From positions 20,635,969 to 20,699,968 of the forward strand of contig NC_064035.1 in assembly GCF_932526225.1 (NCBI RefSeq): a stretch of DNA of 64,000 nt. Reading direction: 5' to 3'. Shown one piece after another: positions 51,401-62,652 of the stretch. Origin of the DNA: Nematostella vectensis. Its lineage: Eukaryota; Cnidaria; Anthozoa; Actiniaria; Edwardsiidae. Position 1 is the stretch's first letter. Every line of letters starts with the position of its first letter. A program made the translations under genes and the position numbers. Below the pieces are notes generated by a model, which did no database searches, was not told where the DNA came from, and saw only the letters and a program-made list of their open reading frames with translations.

Positions 51401-54400
51401 GCGAGCTGACATTCACTGGAATGATGTGAACTTTTCTCAAGCAGATGTGAAGCACTCGAACTGCGGTCTCTTGCTCCACTGATCTGCTCTCGAATTCTCC
51501 CAAACAAAAAAAAACACCTTGGTTTTCAAAACTCGATGATGGCATGCTATTGAAACTTTGTTTCTTAATAAGTGTCTGAATTTTCACGTCTGATAAATCA
51601 GAAGTCAATAAACCTTCCGCACACATTTTAGATGGTCATGGTTTTACTGGTTGCACTGTAATTAGTTAACCCTATGTAATGATTTCTCCCAGGATGATAA
51701 GTCTTCAGGTGAAGTAAGGATCATCGGTGGAGATAATCTAGAATCCTTGACAGGAAAGGTAGGCTTTCTTTACCTGCAGGTGGTATACATTACCACAATC
51801 TATTGCTGGATATATCTATAATGGTACTATATAGGAACACAGTTTTTACAAACTACACAAATCATGATTGCAAACCGCATTAGGCAGTCTGTGTCAATTC
51901 TGAAGTCAACAATGTGTGAAGCACCTCTGACCTCATAACAAATAAAGTTTGGTTGAATTTATGACAGAAGAGTTCTTGTTTACAATTCCATTACAACTAT
52001 TTTTTTTTTTTTTCAGAATGTTCTCATTGTAGAGGTACTGTATGTCAATTTGCAAATTATTTTTCTTAACCGTGTGTTTGCATGAGAGAAAAAATTGATT
52101 TTCACACGTTTCTTTGCAGGACATTATAGATACTGGTGCTACTATGGTAAAACTGCTCAAAACTATAAAGCAGTATAACCCTGCAAGTGTTAAAGTTGTA
52201 AGGTAAACTTTATTCTCACTAAATAAATTACCATCCAAATATACTGGTACATAGACAGGGGGGACTTCAAGGGCGTGCACTTGTATGTGCACATGTATTT
52301 AAAAAATGCGAAAACAATAACCTTTTTAGAATTTAACCATTTTACCAAAATAGTCAACAACCGATAACAAAGATTTTTCTTTTTCAGCTTGCTAATCAAG
52401 CGCAATGTGAATAGTGTTGGATATAAACCAGATTGTGAGTGTCATTTTCTTACAGTTCTGACATTTATCATACTTGGCCTTACACCTATTTATTGTACCC
52501 ATCTTGTAATATTGTAATTATAGATGCAGGATTCGAAGTTCCTGATAGATTTGTTGTCGGATATGCATTGGTGAGTAAAGGAATAATATTTCTTATTATA
52601 TCTTTACAGAAAGTGAGCCCAGTTTTACTTGAGCAGCACATGCCTGAGCACAAGAAAAACTTGTTGATTCTTTGATAAAAACTGAAAACCTGTAAGGGCT
52701 AGAAAGAGTGAAACTCTTATCAACTCTTTCGACTGTTATCTCTTTTATAAAGGCCAAAATGGTTAATTTTATTCATGCTTATTTATAATGATTGCAGGAC
52801 TATAATGAGTACTTCAGGGATCTCAATGTAGGTAGAAAAATCAGATTTGGGATAGCCAATTTTAATTAACTGTCTGCTAACAACCCAAATAGGAAAATGC
52901 TATACAGCTTTTTTGAAAGAAACATCCTAAACCTCTAGATCTGCCAATACAGATATGTGAGTTTACTAGACATTATGCTATAGGATATATTACATTTTTC
53001 ACAACCAAGACGCCATTGCAAGTCTTTGTTTTGTTTTGGATACAATAGCAAGTCACATTCTCTGTATTTGTGTTGACCCAACCCCTGCTTACCCTAGGGC
53101 TAGCTAGGGTTCTGGGTGTGGCTTTCCTCCCCTTGGGCTAGCTAGGGTTCTGGGTGTGGATATCCTCCCCTAGGGCTAGCTAGGGTTCTGGGTGTGGCTT
53201 TCCTCCCTTAGGGCTAGCTAGGGTTACAGGTGTGGCATTCCTCCCCTAGGACTAGCTAGGGTTCTGGGTGTGGCTTTCCTCCCCTAGGACTAGCTAGGGT
53301 TCTGGGTGTGGCTTTCCTCCCCTAGGGCTAGCTAGGGTTCTAGGTGTGGCTTTCCACCCCTAGGACTAGCTAGGGTTCTGGGTGTTGCTTTCCTCCCCTA
53401 GGGCTAGCTAGGGTTCTGGGTGTGGCTTTCCTCCCCTAGGGCTAGCTAGGGTTCTGGGTGTGGCTTTCCTCCCCTAGGACTAGCTGGGGTTCTGGGTGTG
53501 GCTTTCTCCCCTAGTGCTAGCTAGGGTTCTGGGTGTGGCTTTCCTCCCCTAGGGCTAGCTAGGGTTCTGGGTGTGGCTTTCCTCCCCTAGGGCTAGCTAG
53601 GGTTCTGGGTGTGGCTTCCTCCCCTAGGGCTAGCTAGGGCTCTGGATGTGGCTATCCTCCCCTAGGACTAGCTAGGGTTCTGGGTGTGGCTTTCCTCCCC
53701 TAGTGCCAGCTAGGGTTCTGGGTGTGGCTTCCTCCCCTATGGCTAGCTAGGGTTCTGGGTGTGGCTTCCTCCCCTAGGGCTAGCTAGGGTTCTGGGTGTG
53801 GCTTTCCACCCCTAGGGCTAGCTAGGGTTCTGGGTGTGGCTTTCCTCCCCTAGGGCTAGCTAGGGTTCTGGGTGTGGCTATCGTCCCCTAGTGCTAGCTA
53901 GGGTTTTGGGTGTGGCTTTCCTCCCCTAGGGCTAGCTAGGGTTCTGGGTGTGGCTTCCTCCCCTAGGGCTAGCTAGGGTTCTGAGTGTGGCTTTCCACCC
54001 CTAGGACTAGCTAGGGTTCTGGGTGTGGCTTTCCTCCCCTAGTGCCAGCTAGGGTTCTGGGTGTGGCATTCCTCCCCTAGTGCCAGCTAGGGTTCTGGGT
54101 GTGGCATTCCTCCCCTAGGGCTAGCTAGGGTTCTGGGTGTGGCATTCCTCCCCTAGGGCTAGCTAGGGTTCTGGGTGTGGCTTTCCTCCCCTAGGGCTAG
54201 CTAGGGTTCTGGGTGTGGCTTTCCTCCCCTAGGGCTAGCTAGGGTTCTGGGTGTGGCTTTCCTCCCCTAGGGCTAGCTAGGGTTCTGGGTGTGGCAATCA
54301 TCCCCTAGGGCTAGCTAGGGTTCTGGGTGTGGCTATCCTCCATCTAATCTTTTGTATACCCCTGAATAAGAAATGATTCCCTTATCCCTGTCACATTTTT

Positions 54401-54459
54401 TGCAGCATATTTGTGTCATTAACAACAGTGGCAAGACAAAGTACGCCAGTATGTCATAA
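48452..54459 (+). CDS. HPRT1: Hypoxanthine-guanine phosphoribosyltransferase, 11 exons, 218 aa
   Basis: Exons: 48452-48475, 50149-50255, 50643-50773, 50926-50975, 51693-51758, 52017-52034, 52120-52202, 52388-52434, 52524-52570, 52798-52827, 54406-54459. The sum is 219 codons with stop, the same 218-aa length as human HPRT. Key motifs are intact: [14 protein letters not shown], the flexible loop around RLKSYE, the PRPP-binding [34 protein letters not shown], and [15 protein letters not shown]. The enzyme salvages hypoxanthine and guanine to IMP and GMP using PRPP in the cytosol. Many exon sizes match human HPRT1 (107, 66, 18, 83, 47 bp). Two extra introns split the regions of human exons 3 and 8. 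The last intron carries a large minisatellite. Confidence 0.98.
48790..48901. repeat. Tandem copies of a MITE end plus its target site
   Basis: About three copies of tagcctgcgtagcaagcggc followed by aacggccctgccat lie directly left of the MITE at 48902. Each copy equals the element's terminal sequence joined to its target site. The array is inside HPRT intron 1. Confidence 0.85.
48902..49510. mobile_element. 609-bp MITE with terminal inverted repeats and a perfect 9-bp target duplication
   Basis: The left end tagcctgcatagcaagcgtt is mirrored by the right end aatgcttgctatgcaggcta. The inverted repeat extends at least 32 bases with two mismatches. Flanks are ccctgccat at 48893-48901 and at 49511-49519, an exact 9-bp target-site duplication. 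No transposase is visible, so it is non-autonomous. A 9-bp duplication and longish TIR suggest a Mutator-like source, which is an inference. Further inner similarity (tgcttgcaagcact against gagtgctggcaagc) continues the inverted structure. It sits in HPRT intron 1. Confidence 0.88.
49691..49775. repeat. 26-27-bp tandem repeat, 3 copies
   Basis: cattaatagaccgactagat followed by cctttg is repeated three times in HPRT intron 1. Confidence 0.9.
53090..54345 (+). repeat. ~38-bp minisatellite (~33 copies) in the last HPRT intron
   Basis: The unit is cctcccctagggctagctag followed by ggttctgggtgtggcttt. Variants have ggacta, gtgcta, gtgcca, and cct/tct deletions. On the sense strand each copy contains a pyrimidine tract and TAG (ctttcctcccctag|g), a 3'-splice-site look-alike. 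Small palindromes cctagg and gctagc occur in every unit. The true exon-11 acceptor (tttttgcag at 54405) lies about 60 bp past the array. Confidence 0.95.
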
Positions 54460-55465
54460 CTGGACACAAATTCCTAAAAAAGTTCTTACTTGTTCCTCGT
54501 TTCATTCAAAAGTTTATTATACTAATGTAATTAGATTTTTTTAAATAGAATTAATGTACATGTATTCGGTCTGTAAAATTGAATTCTATTTTGTAAAAAA
54601 TAGAATAATACACAATATATTCGTTGTAGATACACTGCAGTAGAACCCGTCTAAACGGGCATACCAAGATCTTACGTCTACAAACGGATCAGGTATCTTC
54701 TTGTTATATTTCCTATAAAATTACCAGGCTAAGCTTATTCGAGCGATGGCGGTATTTTCGGACAAAAATGTCTTGTCCTAATGCACTTTTTTGGGCTTGC
54801 CATGGTCCCACTTGTCCGAGCTATGGCCGACACGTTAGGGACAGCGTTCATACAGTGTAGTTTACGTGCCCCATGGAATAAAATGAATAAGAGACTTAGC
54901 ACATAGTAAAACACCTAAGTGGATTTCCCATTAATGCGAATTCTGTAGGATAATTCTGTAGAATACTGTAGGATTCTTAATGTTTGGATATCTTATTTTT
55001 CAATTTAAATTGTTATGTCATCTATATTCCTGTTTTGAATTAAAGTAAGATTATTGTTTTCTGTGTTTCCCTTGATACACTGCTGTTGATATTTTGACAA
55101 TAATAATTTAGCCAAGCCAGTCAGAGCTTAAAGGGCTGGTTCCTATATGATCACTCGGACACATGAAACAGTCCGGGTTTACACGCGATTGGGGAAATCC
55201 TTGTGGTTCTATAGCCCCGATTGCTTCTAGGCATTTCCCACGTTTTCCATATCCGCCTTTATTGTCCACACCACAAAAACAAAAATAACTCGAACTTTCC
55301 AAGGGGAACTGGGGATTACAAATTCATCATTGAATGTGTCCGGTCCCTTTTAAAAATTCAAATGCATATCAAGTCCGCGTTAAGAATGTGAATTTCCAAG
55401 GTTAAGAAACTTAAATGTATGGAACCATAAGCGGTTTATGGTATATTTTAAACAGCCTTCACTAA
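54460..55465. other. Intergenic region between converging HPRT and SPRY-ART genes
   Basis: Likely 3' UTRs of both genes. AT-rich with aataaa-like sites near 54604 and 54877. No further gene recognised. Confidence 0.5.
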
Positions 55466-58400
55466 TCACGTATCCCCCTTGCCTGATATCAAATCCTTTA
55501 CGATCGCCTGTGCCTGATTCACCGCACCTCCATCCCTACAATACTGCTCCACGAAGTCATTCTCGAACACGCTAGCCACGTAGATACACCCCGGCTCCAC
55601 CCTGTGCACCCGGAACGCCTCGTATGGGGGGAGCAGTACTTCTTCCTCCTCGGGAAAAGCAGACAGCTCCCTGATGGACGCGCCGAGCTTGGTGACGATC
55701 ACAAACTGTGTGCCCGTAGACGTCTTTCTGAACTCTTCTGCTGTCGTGATGTTGCCAGTGGTGGAAGTGTAGGACCCAAACCGGACGACCTGTCCGATTT
55801 CTGCTGCAAAAGGCAGATTGACTCCCCGGTACACTATCCGAGTGCGTTGCTCCTTAGGCGTGGCTGCGAGGATTTTGCGGCAAGCCTCGCGGAGAAGGTA
55901 GCTGATGATTGGGAAGTCCATGCCGTCTCCAAGGTAACCCTTGCGGGTGTCGCTGTTGAAGTATCGGTACACTGGAGGTGACTCGAGAGTGTAGCAGATG
56001 ACAGCCATGGTCTCGTCTCGTGTTAGGCCAATGTGCGCCACAGCATCTTTAATGGATTTCTGGGGAAAATGGCGAGTATGTGTTCAACCACGTGCCGAGG
56101 GTATTGCTAAGAATGACCCAATAAAGGCCCTACACACACTTATCTACTACAGTATCAAAGCAGTTGCTTATTTACTGACTGACCAAATGATTGAAACACT
56201 GATTCACCGAGCGACATACTGTCAGAATGAGCTATGAATCTCTGACTTCACTGATTATTATGAGACTGATTACATTCCTGACTGACTGATTGAGTCCCTC
56301 GCTGATTATGTTTTGAATGGTCTACCCAAAAGACGTTTTACCTCGTGGTCTTGCCAACGCTTCATAGTCGCTTCGTAACCTGAGTGCATCATCGCATTCT
56401 TTTTAGCTTCGTATCCAAGGCCTCTCCCCATCATCGTCACCATCAGCTCCCCAGGGTAAGACACGGCGAAGCAGTGCTCCGATAGGTTCATTTGAATAAC
56501 ATTAGCAAAGCTAGCGAACCGACTGTAGTCATCAGAGCTCGCCGCTACGGGCTGAGTAACACGCAGTGGGAGGTACCCTTCAGGTGGGTTGTAATCAAAA
56601 GGGTTAGATGGCGTACCTAGATGTACACTCACTCGTTGACCCCTGATGAGTGAGAGGCATGGGTAAATGCCCCCATCAGGGGTTATACCAGTGAATGCTG
56701 TCCCCATTGGACTTGACCAGTCGCCGTTTAGCGAAAAGCTAACCTCTCCCTGGTCTAGGTCAACAGCGATACCGACCGTGTCCCCTTCCTTCCATTTGCG
56801 TCCGTAAGGCTCCTTAGCGTTTGCGTGCCATTTAAGAGTGCGTGTACCGTCATACGCCCATGAGTGAGAGTCGTCACCGCACCCTTGACCGGTGTCTGCG
56901 GCCGCAGAGAAACCGTCATCTGCCCATCCCAGCTGCATGTAACCTCCTGAGAATGTAAGGACTTTTAGTTGGATGAGGGATGTGGATTTTTTAATGGCAT
57001 GATCCCACATGCAGGGAGTAAGGGGGAGAAACGGAGAGAGTTTTGGGTGAAAAGGAAAGGAGACAGGGGTAGGAGGGAAGCGACTTCGGTATATATATTC
57101 TGAAAAAGCAGTGTTTTTTTTTTTAAATATGACAGTACTTATCATATTTAGTCCGGCAGCCAAATGCGATTGTTTTATATAACCTTGAAAGTGCTTCCAT
57201 AAAACTGTTTTATGTGAATTTCTGGTAAGGACATGATGCTTAACAATAATATAAGTGATGACAGTCAATCACCCTTGGGCATCAGTTGTTATCCAGGGAC
57301 AAAGAAAATACAGGCTACCCGCGTCATTATTTCGCAAGTACATATTGTGGTACTTTTTACTCTAAAATGAAATATTCTCACGTTTATGGATGAATATAAA
57401 ATCTGATTTCGAAAGTCCACGCCACAGGTACTCAAGTCACGATTTCAAAATTTAAATATATGCTCAATAAAAAATGCTCATTAAAAATCACTTATTACTA
57501 TAAAACTAGCTTGATGGCATCCCTTCATCACCTAGAAGTGTCAAAAGGTAACAAGCATCTATTCTACTCGTTTGCTGAAGGCCGTTTGTCAGCCTGTCAG
57601 GTCAAAACATTGGTACTTCTTAGGGATGCGATTTAGTGGGGGGAGTATAACTTTTCCGTCACCACAGCACACCTCTGTAAAGGGGTTACTATATGGCACC
57701 ACCAACATCTGAAGTCCTTTTCTATAAATTTTTCCGCTTCTTTATCTCTCTATAACTGTTTAAGCGCGCCCTCTTTGTGCATCATGATATAAATTTGCGC
57801 CTTGGAGGAAAGGGGAAAGAAAGGGGGCGGGAGGCGGGTTGTACGGGTGAATACACAGAAACATGAATTTGACGGAAACGCTTCAAATTATTTGAAATCG
57901 GGACATTAAAAAGTGTCCGTGTTGGACAGCAAGGATCTAAGTACTTAAATTCCGAATTTCCCTGCAAGTTACAAAGTAAATCGTCAATAATTGTATTCAT
58001 TTTCACGAAATCCGAACAGGGTACAGACCGCACATAATTCATAATAAATCGATTTCTCCAAAGAAATCTCTCTTTTTACTAAAACGCTATGTTCTTTAAA
58101 GTACTGCAACGAATAAAGTGGTCTAAAAGTATAAAGAGTATGGCGAATGGTCAATGCGAGAAATTCCGAGACGGCGAGAAGGCCGTTTTAAAAATCCGAT
58201 AAAACGAGGTCTTACTATTCTAAAGATCCAAGAACGAGAAACTTTAGGAGTAAATCACTATTTCTAGGGATCTTTCGCCACCCCTAATGGTCTTACCTGT
58301 GCTAGTTTTGCATTCGTAGTAAAACTTTCCCTTAGTCTGCTTCAGTGGCTTTAGTACAACAGACGGTGCCCCCCTCTGCCCGAATACTTCGATGGGCGGG

Positions 58401-58489
58401 CCCGGGATCACGATAACGGCCTCTTGTATGCTGCCGGTGCTTTCCACACTTGCTAGCGATACAAAATCCAGCTCCCCTGAGTCAGCCAT
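55466..58489 (-). CDS. SPRY domain fused to arginine-type mono-ADP-ribosyltransferase, 3 exons, 463 aa
   Basis: Exons: 58297-58489, 56342-56946, 55466-56059. They are GT-AG, in phase, and total 464 codons with stop. Residues ~20-195 form a SPRY/B30.2-type domain (GKFYYECKTSTGGYMQLGWA, GDTVGIAVDLDQGEVSFSLN, GGIYPCLSLIRGQRVSVHLG). Residues ~215-463 form an ART domain (PF01129-like). Its R-S-E features are visible: RIVYRGV with Arg344, FGSYTSTTG around residues 360-368, and AFPEEEEVLLPPYEAF with the E-x-E pair at about 404/406. Such an E-x-E signature goes with transfer of ADP-ribose from NAD+ to arginine. There is no signal peptide or GPI-type tail, so it looks cytosolic, unlike vertebrate ecto-ARTs. 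SPRY domains usually bind protein targets, so the SPRY part may choose the substrate (inference). Substrate unknown. Confidence 0.9.
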
Positions 58490-59520
58490 ACTTGTTTATA
58501 GGAGCTTCTGTCTGTTTTGAATAATCATGTGGTTGTCACGGTCCAGTGGTAAACTATTCATATCTGCTTTGGGTGCGTGACGGAAGAGAACAATTACCCA
58601 CGCACACTCGAAGAAGCGTAGCCATTTGATGGAACCTGTGCTAACCAGTGTGTGTTCTGTTGCGGAGTTTTGTGCGATCCTCCCAGAAACGGCAAGATTA
58701 TTAACCTTCAGGCGAGTACACAGGGTGCGCACGAACCCCCCTTGGCGGCCAAAAAATGGGGTTATTTCTTATTAAGTAATCTTCAAATACTATGCTTTTT
58801 CCATATGATATGATACCTATGACAGTGTACCCCCCCCCCAGCCAATCCTGAGTACCGCCTGACCTTTGTTGTCATCATTCATATTCGTGTAACATTACGA
58901 TGGAATTACATCTACGTAAATTGACTGTATGGCTTATTTTTAGGCGATGCCAAAACCAAAGCGGAGCCCAGTACGACTACTGTTGCACATATTTATTGAT
59001 AGAAATTATTCCATTACTAGATTATTTAGGCATTGCCTAAAGCGGAGCCCCAAACTTTTTGTTTTTATTTATGGAGTACAACAATTGTGGGTTAGATGTC
59101 CAAGAGCTGTTTACAATTTCTGAAACTACCACAAGTGTGATAGATAGATAGCTTAATTCAAAACTTTGCATTGCGCAATTTACATCGAGCCAAATTAAAC
59201 TAAAAATAGTGGATGGATTTACAAAATACCAAAATGTTAGGTTTGAGTCATCCTTGTGATTTCAGAAATATTAAATTGTATTTGTATAATTCAAGCTTAC
59301 TGTACAGGACAAAAATAAAAAGGCTTGTTAATGTTAATTATTCATTCATGAGTTATAAACATTTCAAATGAGATCACAACAACACAAGCTTCGGATAACT
59401 GTTTTTGTGGTTCTTCTTAAAAGTTTTTTTTTCCTTTTTGACCACCTAGCATGTTTGCTAAATGATGTTTAGCTTTCAAGAAAGTAAGCTAGGGAAAGTC
59501 CATTTATTATTCCGAGATCC

Positions 59521-59546
59521 CGGGGGGGGGGGGGGGGGGGGGGGGG
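59521..59546. repeat. Poly-G tract, ~26 bases
   Basis: An uninterrupted G run follows ccgagatccc. Its length in an assembly is often unreliable. Confidence 0.9.
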
Positions 59547-60589
59547 CGTAAGGATTTTGATAAAAGAAAGGGATAAAACTAGTTGCCCCCCCTCCCCTAC
59601 AGGAGGAACAACATTTTCCATGCCCCCCCTTATGCTTCCCATACTAAATTCATGTTGTCAACTTGATACAGGTTGATATTATATATGATGCAAAAGAAGC
59701 AAAAAAAGCTTTTCGTTCTTCTCCTTGCAAGAAAAGCGAAGCACGAAAAAGAAGAGATAAAACGTGGCTTAATACGTATCCTGGGCTCCTGGATAGCTTT
59801 AAATTAGGTGCCTGAATCTTTGTCGAAAGTAAAAGTTAAAGATTTCAACCGGGAAAAGTCATTCTTACTTATCATTTATCAAAAAAACTAGCAACCAGGC
59901 GCGTTGGTTTTAATTTGACGTTTGCCTTTAATTAATTAATTAATTTCAAAAAATTTAATGTGTCATGAATGTTTTAATATTCACATTAATATACAGAATT
60001 TGCCTCTGTTATTTAGTTATTCTGTGCCAAGTTTAAATATGATTTGATCTAACACAGGGAATAATTTAAGTTATACAGGGAACAGAACAGGCAAATTCAG
60101 TTGTACGAATTGTTTTGAGAATCTCTACGGCGAACAGAACAAACGAAAGCTTTCATTTGTATTTACCTCAATCACACTTCTTCATGCCAGATTCAAGAGA
60201 GTCCATGATCATTAATTTAAATCATCTCGACAAGTCCCTCAAGATGAGTCATTGTCTTTCGGTTTCCCATTGAGAGTTGAAAACAACACTCCCAATTCGT
60301 AGTTCTGTATAAAAATGCCAGGGTTTCTTGAATGCTTTCGCCTTTTACAAGTTCAACTTCCTTAGGGCTTGAAAGACTAAACTAATATTCGTCTATTTTC
60401 ACAGTATTTTTTAAACTGTACAAGCTTTGGCTTTGTTGTAGCATGTTCGACGAATCAAAATTTTTTTAAGTAGGCGCGCGACTTTGGCGCCATTCAATTT
60501 TCGACAAATCAGAGAGCGAGGCATGCACCGACACGGGAAAAACCCACAGGTATCCCATCGTGAACACGGGAATTTTATCGTATAGGTAT

Positions 60590-60620
60590 AACCCAGGGGC
60601 TCATACTTATGAGCCCCTGG
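60590..60620. repeat. Perfect short palindrome / hairpin
   Basis: ccaggggctcat and atgagcccctgg flank a 4-base centre, giving a 12-bp perfect stem. It could be a transposon-end relic or a cruciform-forming site. Confidence 0.85.
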
Positions 60621-61535
60621 TGTACCCATTTCCTATGACTATGGGCGCCGCTGGGGCTCCGCTATCATATTATACATCCTAGCGAAGAAAAATCTATGTT
60701 TGCAGACATTTTATTTTTTCGAGCGCACACCTAGGGAATGTCATGAACGGAACCGTGTTGTGTCTAATCATCATTCGCTACCTACCCACCATCACAAGGC
60801 TCCGTTCGTGGGCAGCCTGTGGTAGCTGCTGCTGATGGGGTTGTGATGCACTATGGGAAGGATTCATCCTGCCCGTCATACAGTGCGGAACCGTCATCTC
60901 AAGGCGCCATGTTTGGGATTGAACGAAACGGAGACCGGATCAACTAAACGATAAATGCTGTTACAATCCTTCCGTTCATAGTCATAATATCCAGTTCTAC
61001 AAGCGAAGAAGTTTAGGCTCATAATGGGATAAGAGGAGGGATACACGAAGAGAGAAACTCATTCTGGGATGCGAACGCGACTCGAGACAACTTCAGCTCG
61101 CTGAATGAAGCGATGGAAATCCTTATAGAACTTGTTGCAGGTGGGTTAATTGTATCGCAGTGGGTTATTCTTTGATGAATAATTATTGCTGTGCAAACAT
61201 ACAAGACTAGATTATTAGAAGAGATTGTAGGAGTTTGTTCTTAATTCTTATTGTTGGTTTGCAAAGTCCAATAGAGACATTCTGCCAGAACATGGCGCAC
61301 GTGATTCCGTGTGGACTTCAATCTGACAGGGCCAGTGGTAGCTAGCAGTAGTAGCTTTTTTTATTTTACAACGCTATAACCCTGACAACGATAGCTGGTT
61401 TTCACAAGGGGCGTTTGCTATCTACTTTTATACATGATACAATATTTACAATAATTTTACTAATTGTATATAAATATATATAGATATTTTTAAATAAGAA
61501 ATTAAAATTTCTTTTTGTAAAAAAAAAATACATTC

Positions 61536-61860
61536 TTAAAATTGGTTTTTGTGAGAGGCAAATTTTGTTACAAAGGCATTAAATGTATCACATTCTCTTG
61601 TTTCAGGGGATAAACTGTTCCAAAGTTTTTCTCCGCTATATAAAAAAGATTTTTTCATGTTTTCAGTTTTAGGGAAGGGTAGTTGCAGTGAGGAAGTTGA
61701 ACCCCTGAGATCAATTTTAGTAACTTCATTTTTGAACTTAAATAATTTGGTTAAACATTCTGGGGCTTGACCCTTCAATGCTTTAAACATTGTTTTAGAT
61801 TTAGATTTTGCCCATTGTTCTTCTAAAGTGTCCCATCCTAAGGCAGCAAGCGCGTCTGGA
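61536..61860 (-). pseudogene. 3' end of a LINE (non-LTR) reverse transcriptase ORF, family B
   Basis: The minus-strand frame encodes ALGWDTLEEQWAKSKSKTMF, ALKGQAPECLTKLFKF, LQLPFPKTENMKKSFLY and GEKLWNSLSPETREC, ending in TAA/TAG-type stop at 61536. This is the typical C-terminal tail of LINE reverse transcriptases (LGWxxLExRR...P.T...K.SF.Y.G...WN.LP). It is truncated on its 5' side where it meets the other LINE fragment. Confidence 0.8.
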
Positions 61861-62529
61861 TGGGGGGAGTCATTCCTCCTGTTACCTGTTGCCTGTCCTC
61901 CTCGTGCCGTGTGGCACATAGGGCCTTCACAGTGCTTTTTCACTTTTCCCTGTCTGCTGCTTTTGTCCGCACCTCGTCCCAGTTCCTCCACCCCACCTCG
62001 CCTCTCTCCTTTTCCACAGTCCTTCGCCATGTTATTTTGGGTCTTCCCTGTTTCCTTCTGCCTTCTGGTGTCCAAGTTAATGCTACGCTGCAGTCATTTT
62101 CTCTTCCTTGTCTCAACACGTGTCCGACATTTTCCATCGCCGTCTCTTCACTTCACTGCTCAATTGATGTACTCCAGTTCTTCTCTGTACCTCTTCATTC
62201 GTTACATGGTCTTCCCAACTAATCTTCAATATCCTTCTCAAACACTTCTGTTGGAATACATCTAGCAATTTATCATCTTTCTTGTTCATCTTCCACGTCT
62301 CGCAACCGTACAATAAAACCGAAAGTACCAACGGCTTGTAAAGCTTTATCTTTGTCCGTCTCATGATCTTCTTTGAGTTACATATACGTTTCAGCCTTGT
62401 GTACACACTCCTTGCTTTTGATAATCTATTTCTGAGATCTTTCATTCCACCACCCTCTCTGCAAACTTTTGCTCCTAGGTACGTAAACTCGCTGACGTCT
62501 TCGATTTCTTTTCCATTGATCACAATATT

Positions 62530-62652
62530 TGTAATGTATTTGAGAAAAACCTTAGGATCAAAACGAATAAACAGTAATGGCGGACTCTCGTTGTTTATTG
62601 CTGTAACCCAGAAAACCTTGCGGTCATACAAACAGGAATCCCAAACATTACA
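62530..62652 (-). repeat. 3' LTR of the gypsy-like element
   Basis: Same 123-bp sequence as the 5' LTR, with no differences seen. It lies downstream of the truncated integrase frame in element orientation. Confidence 0.92.

Larger units (their letters stand above)
58490..61535. other. Repeat-rich intergenic region, no gene recognised
   Basis: This holds the SPRY-ART promoter and about 3 kb without supported coding sequence. Visible items: repeated aaagcggagcccc segments near 58965 and 59040, with an inverted ggggctccgct at 60651; a 26-base G run at 59521; and a hairpin at 60590-60620. The repeated and inverted ends hint at an eroded transposon spanning about 58.9-60.7 kb, but I could not prove its limits. 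Confidence 0.5.

Noticed and set aside
61828..62265. 145-codon and 120-codon plus-strand ORFs
   Set aside because: Antisense shadows of the LINE coding strand.
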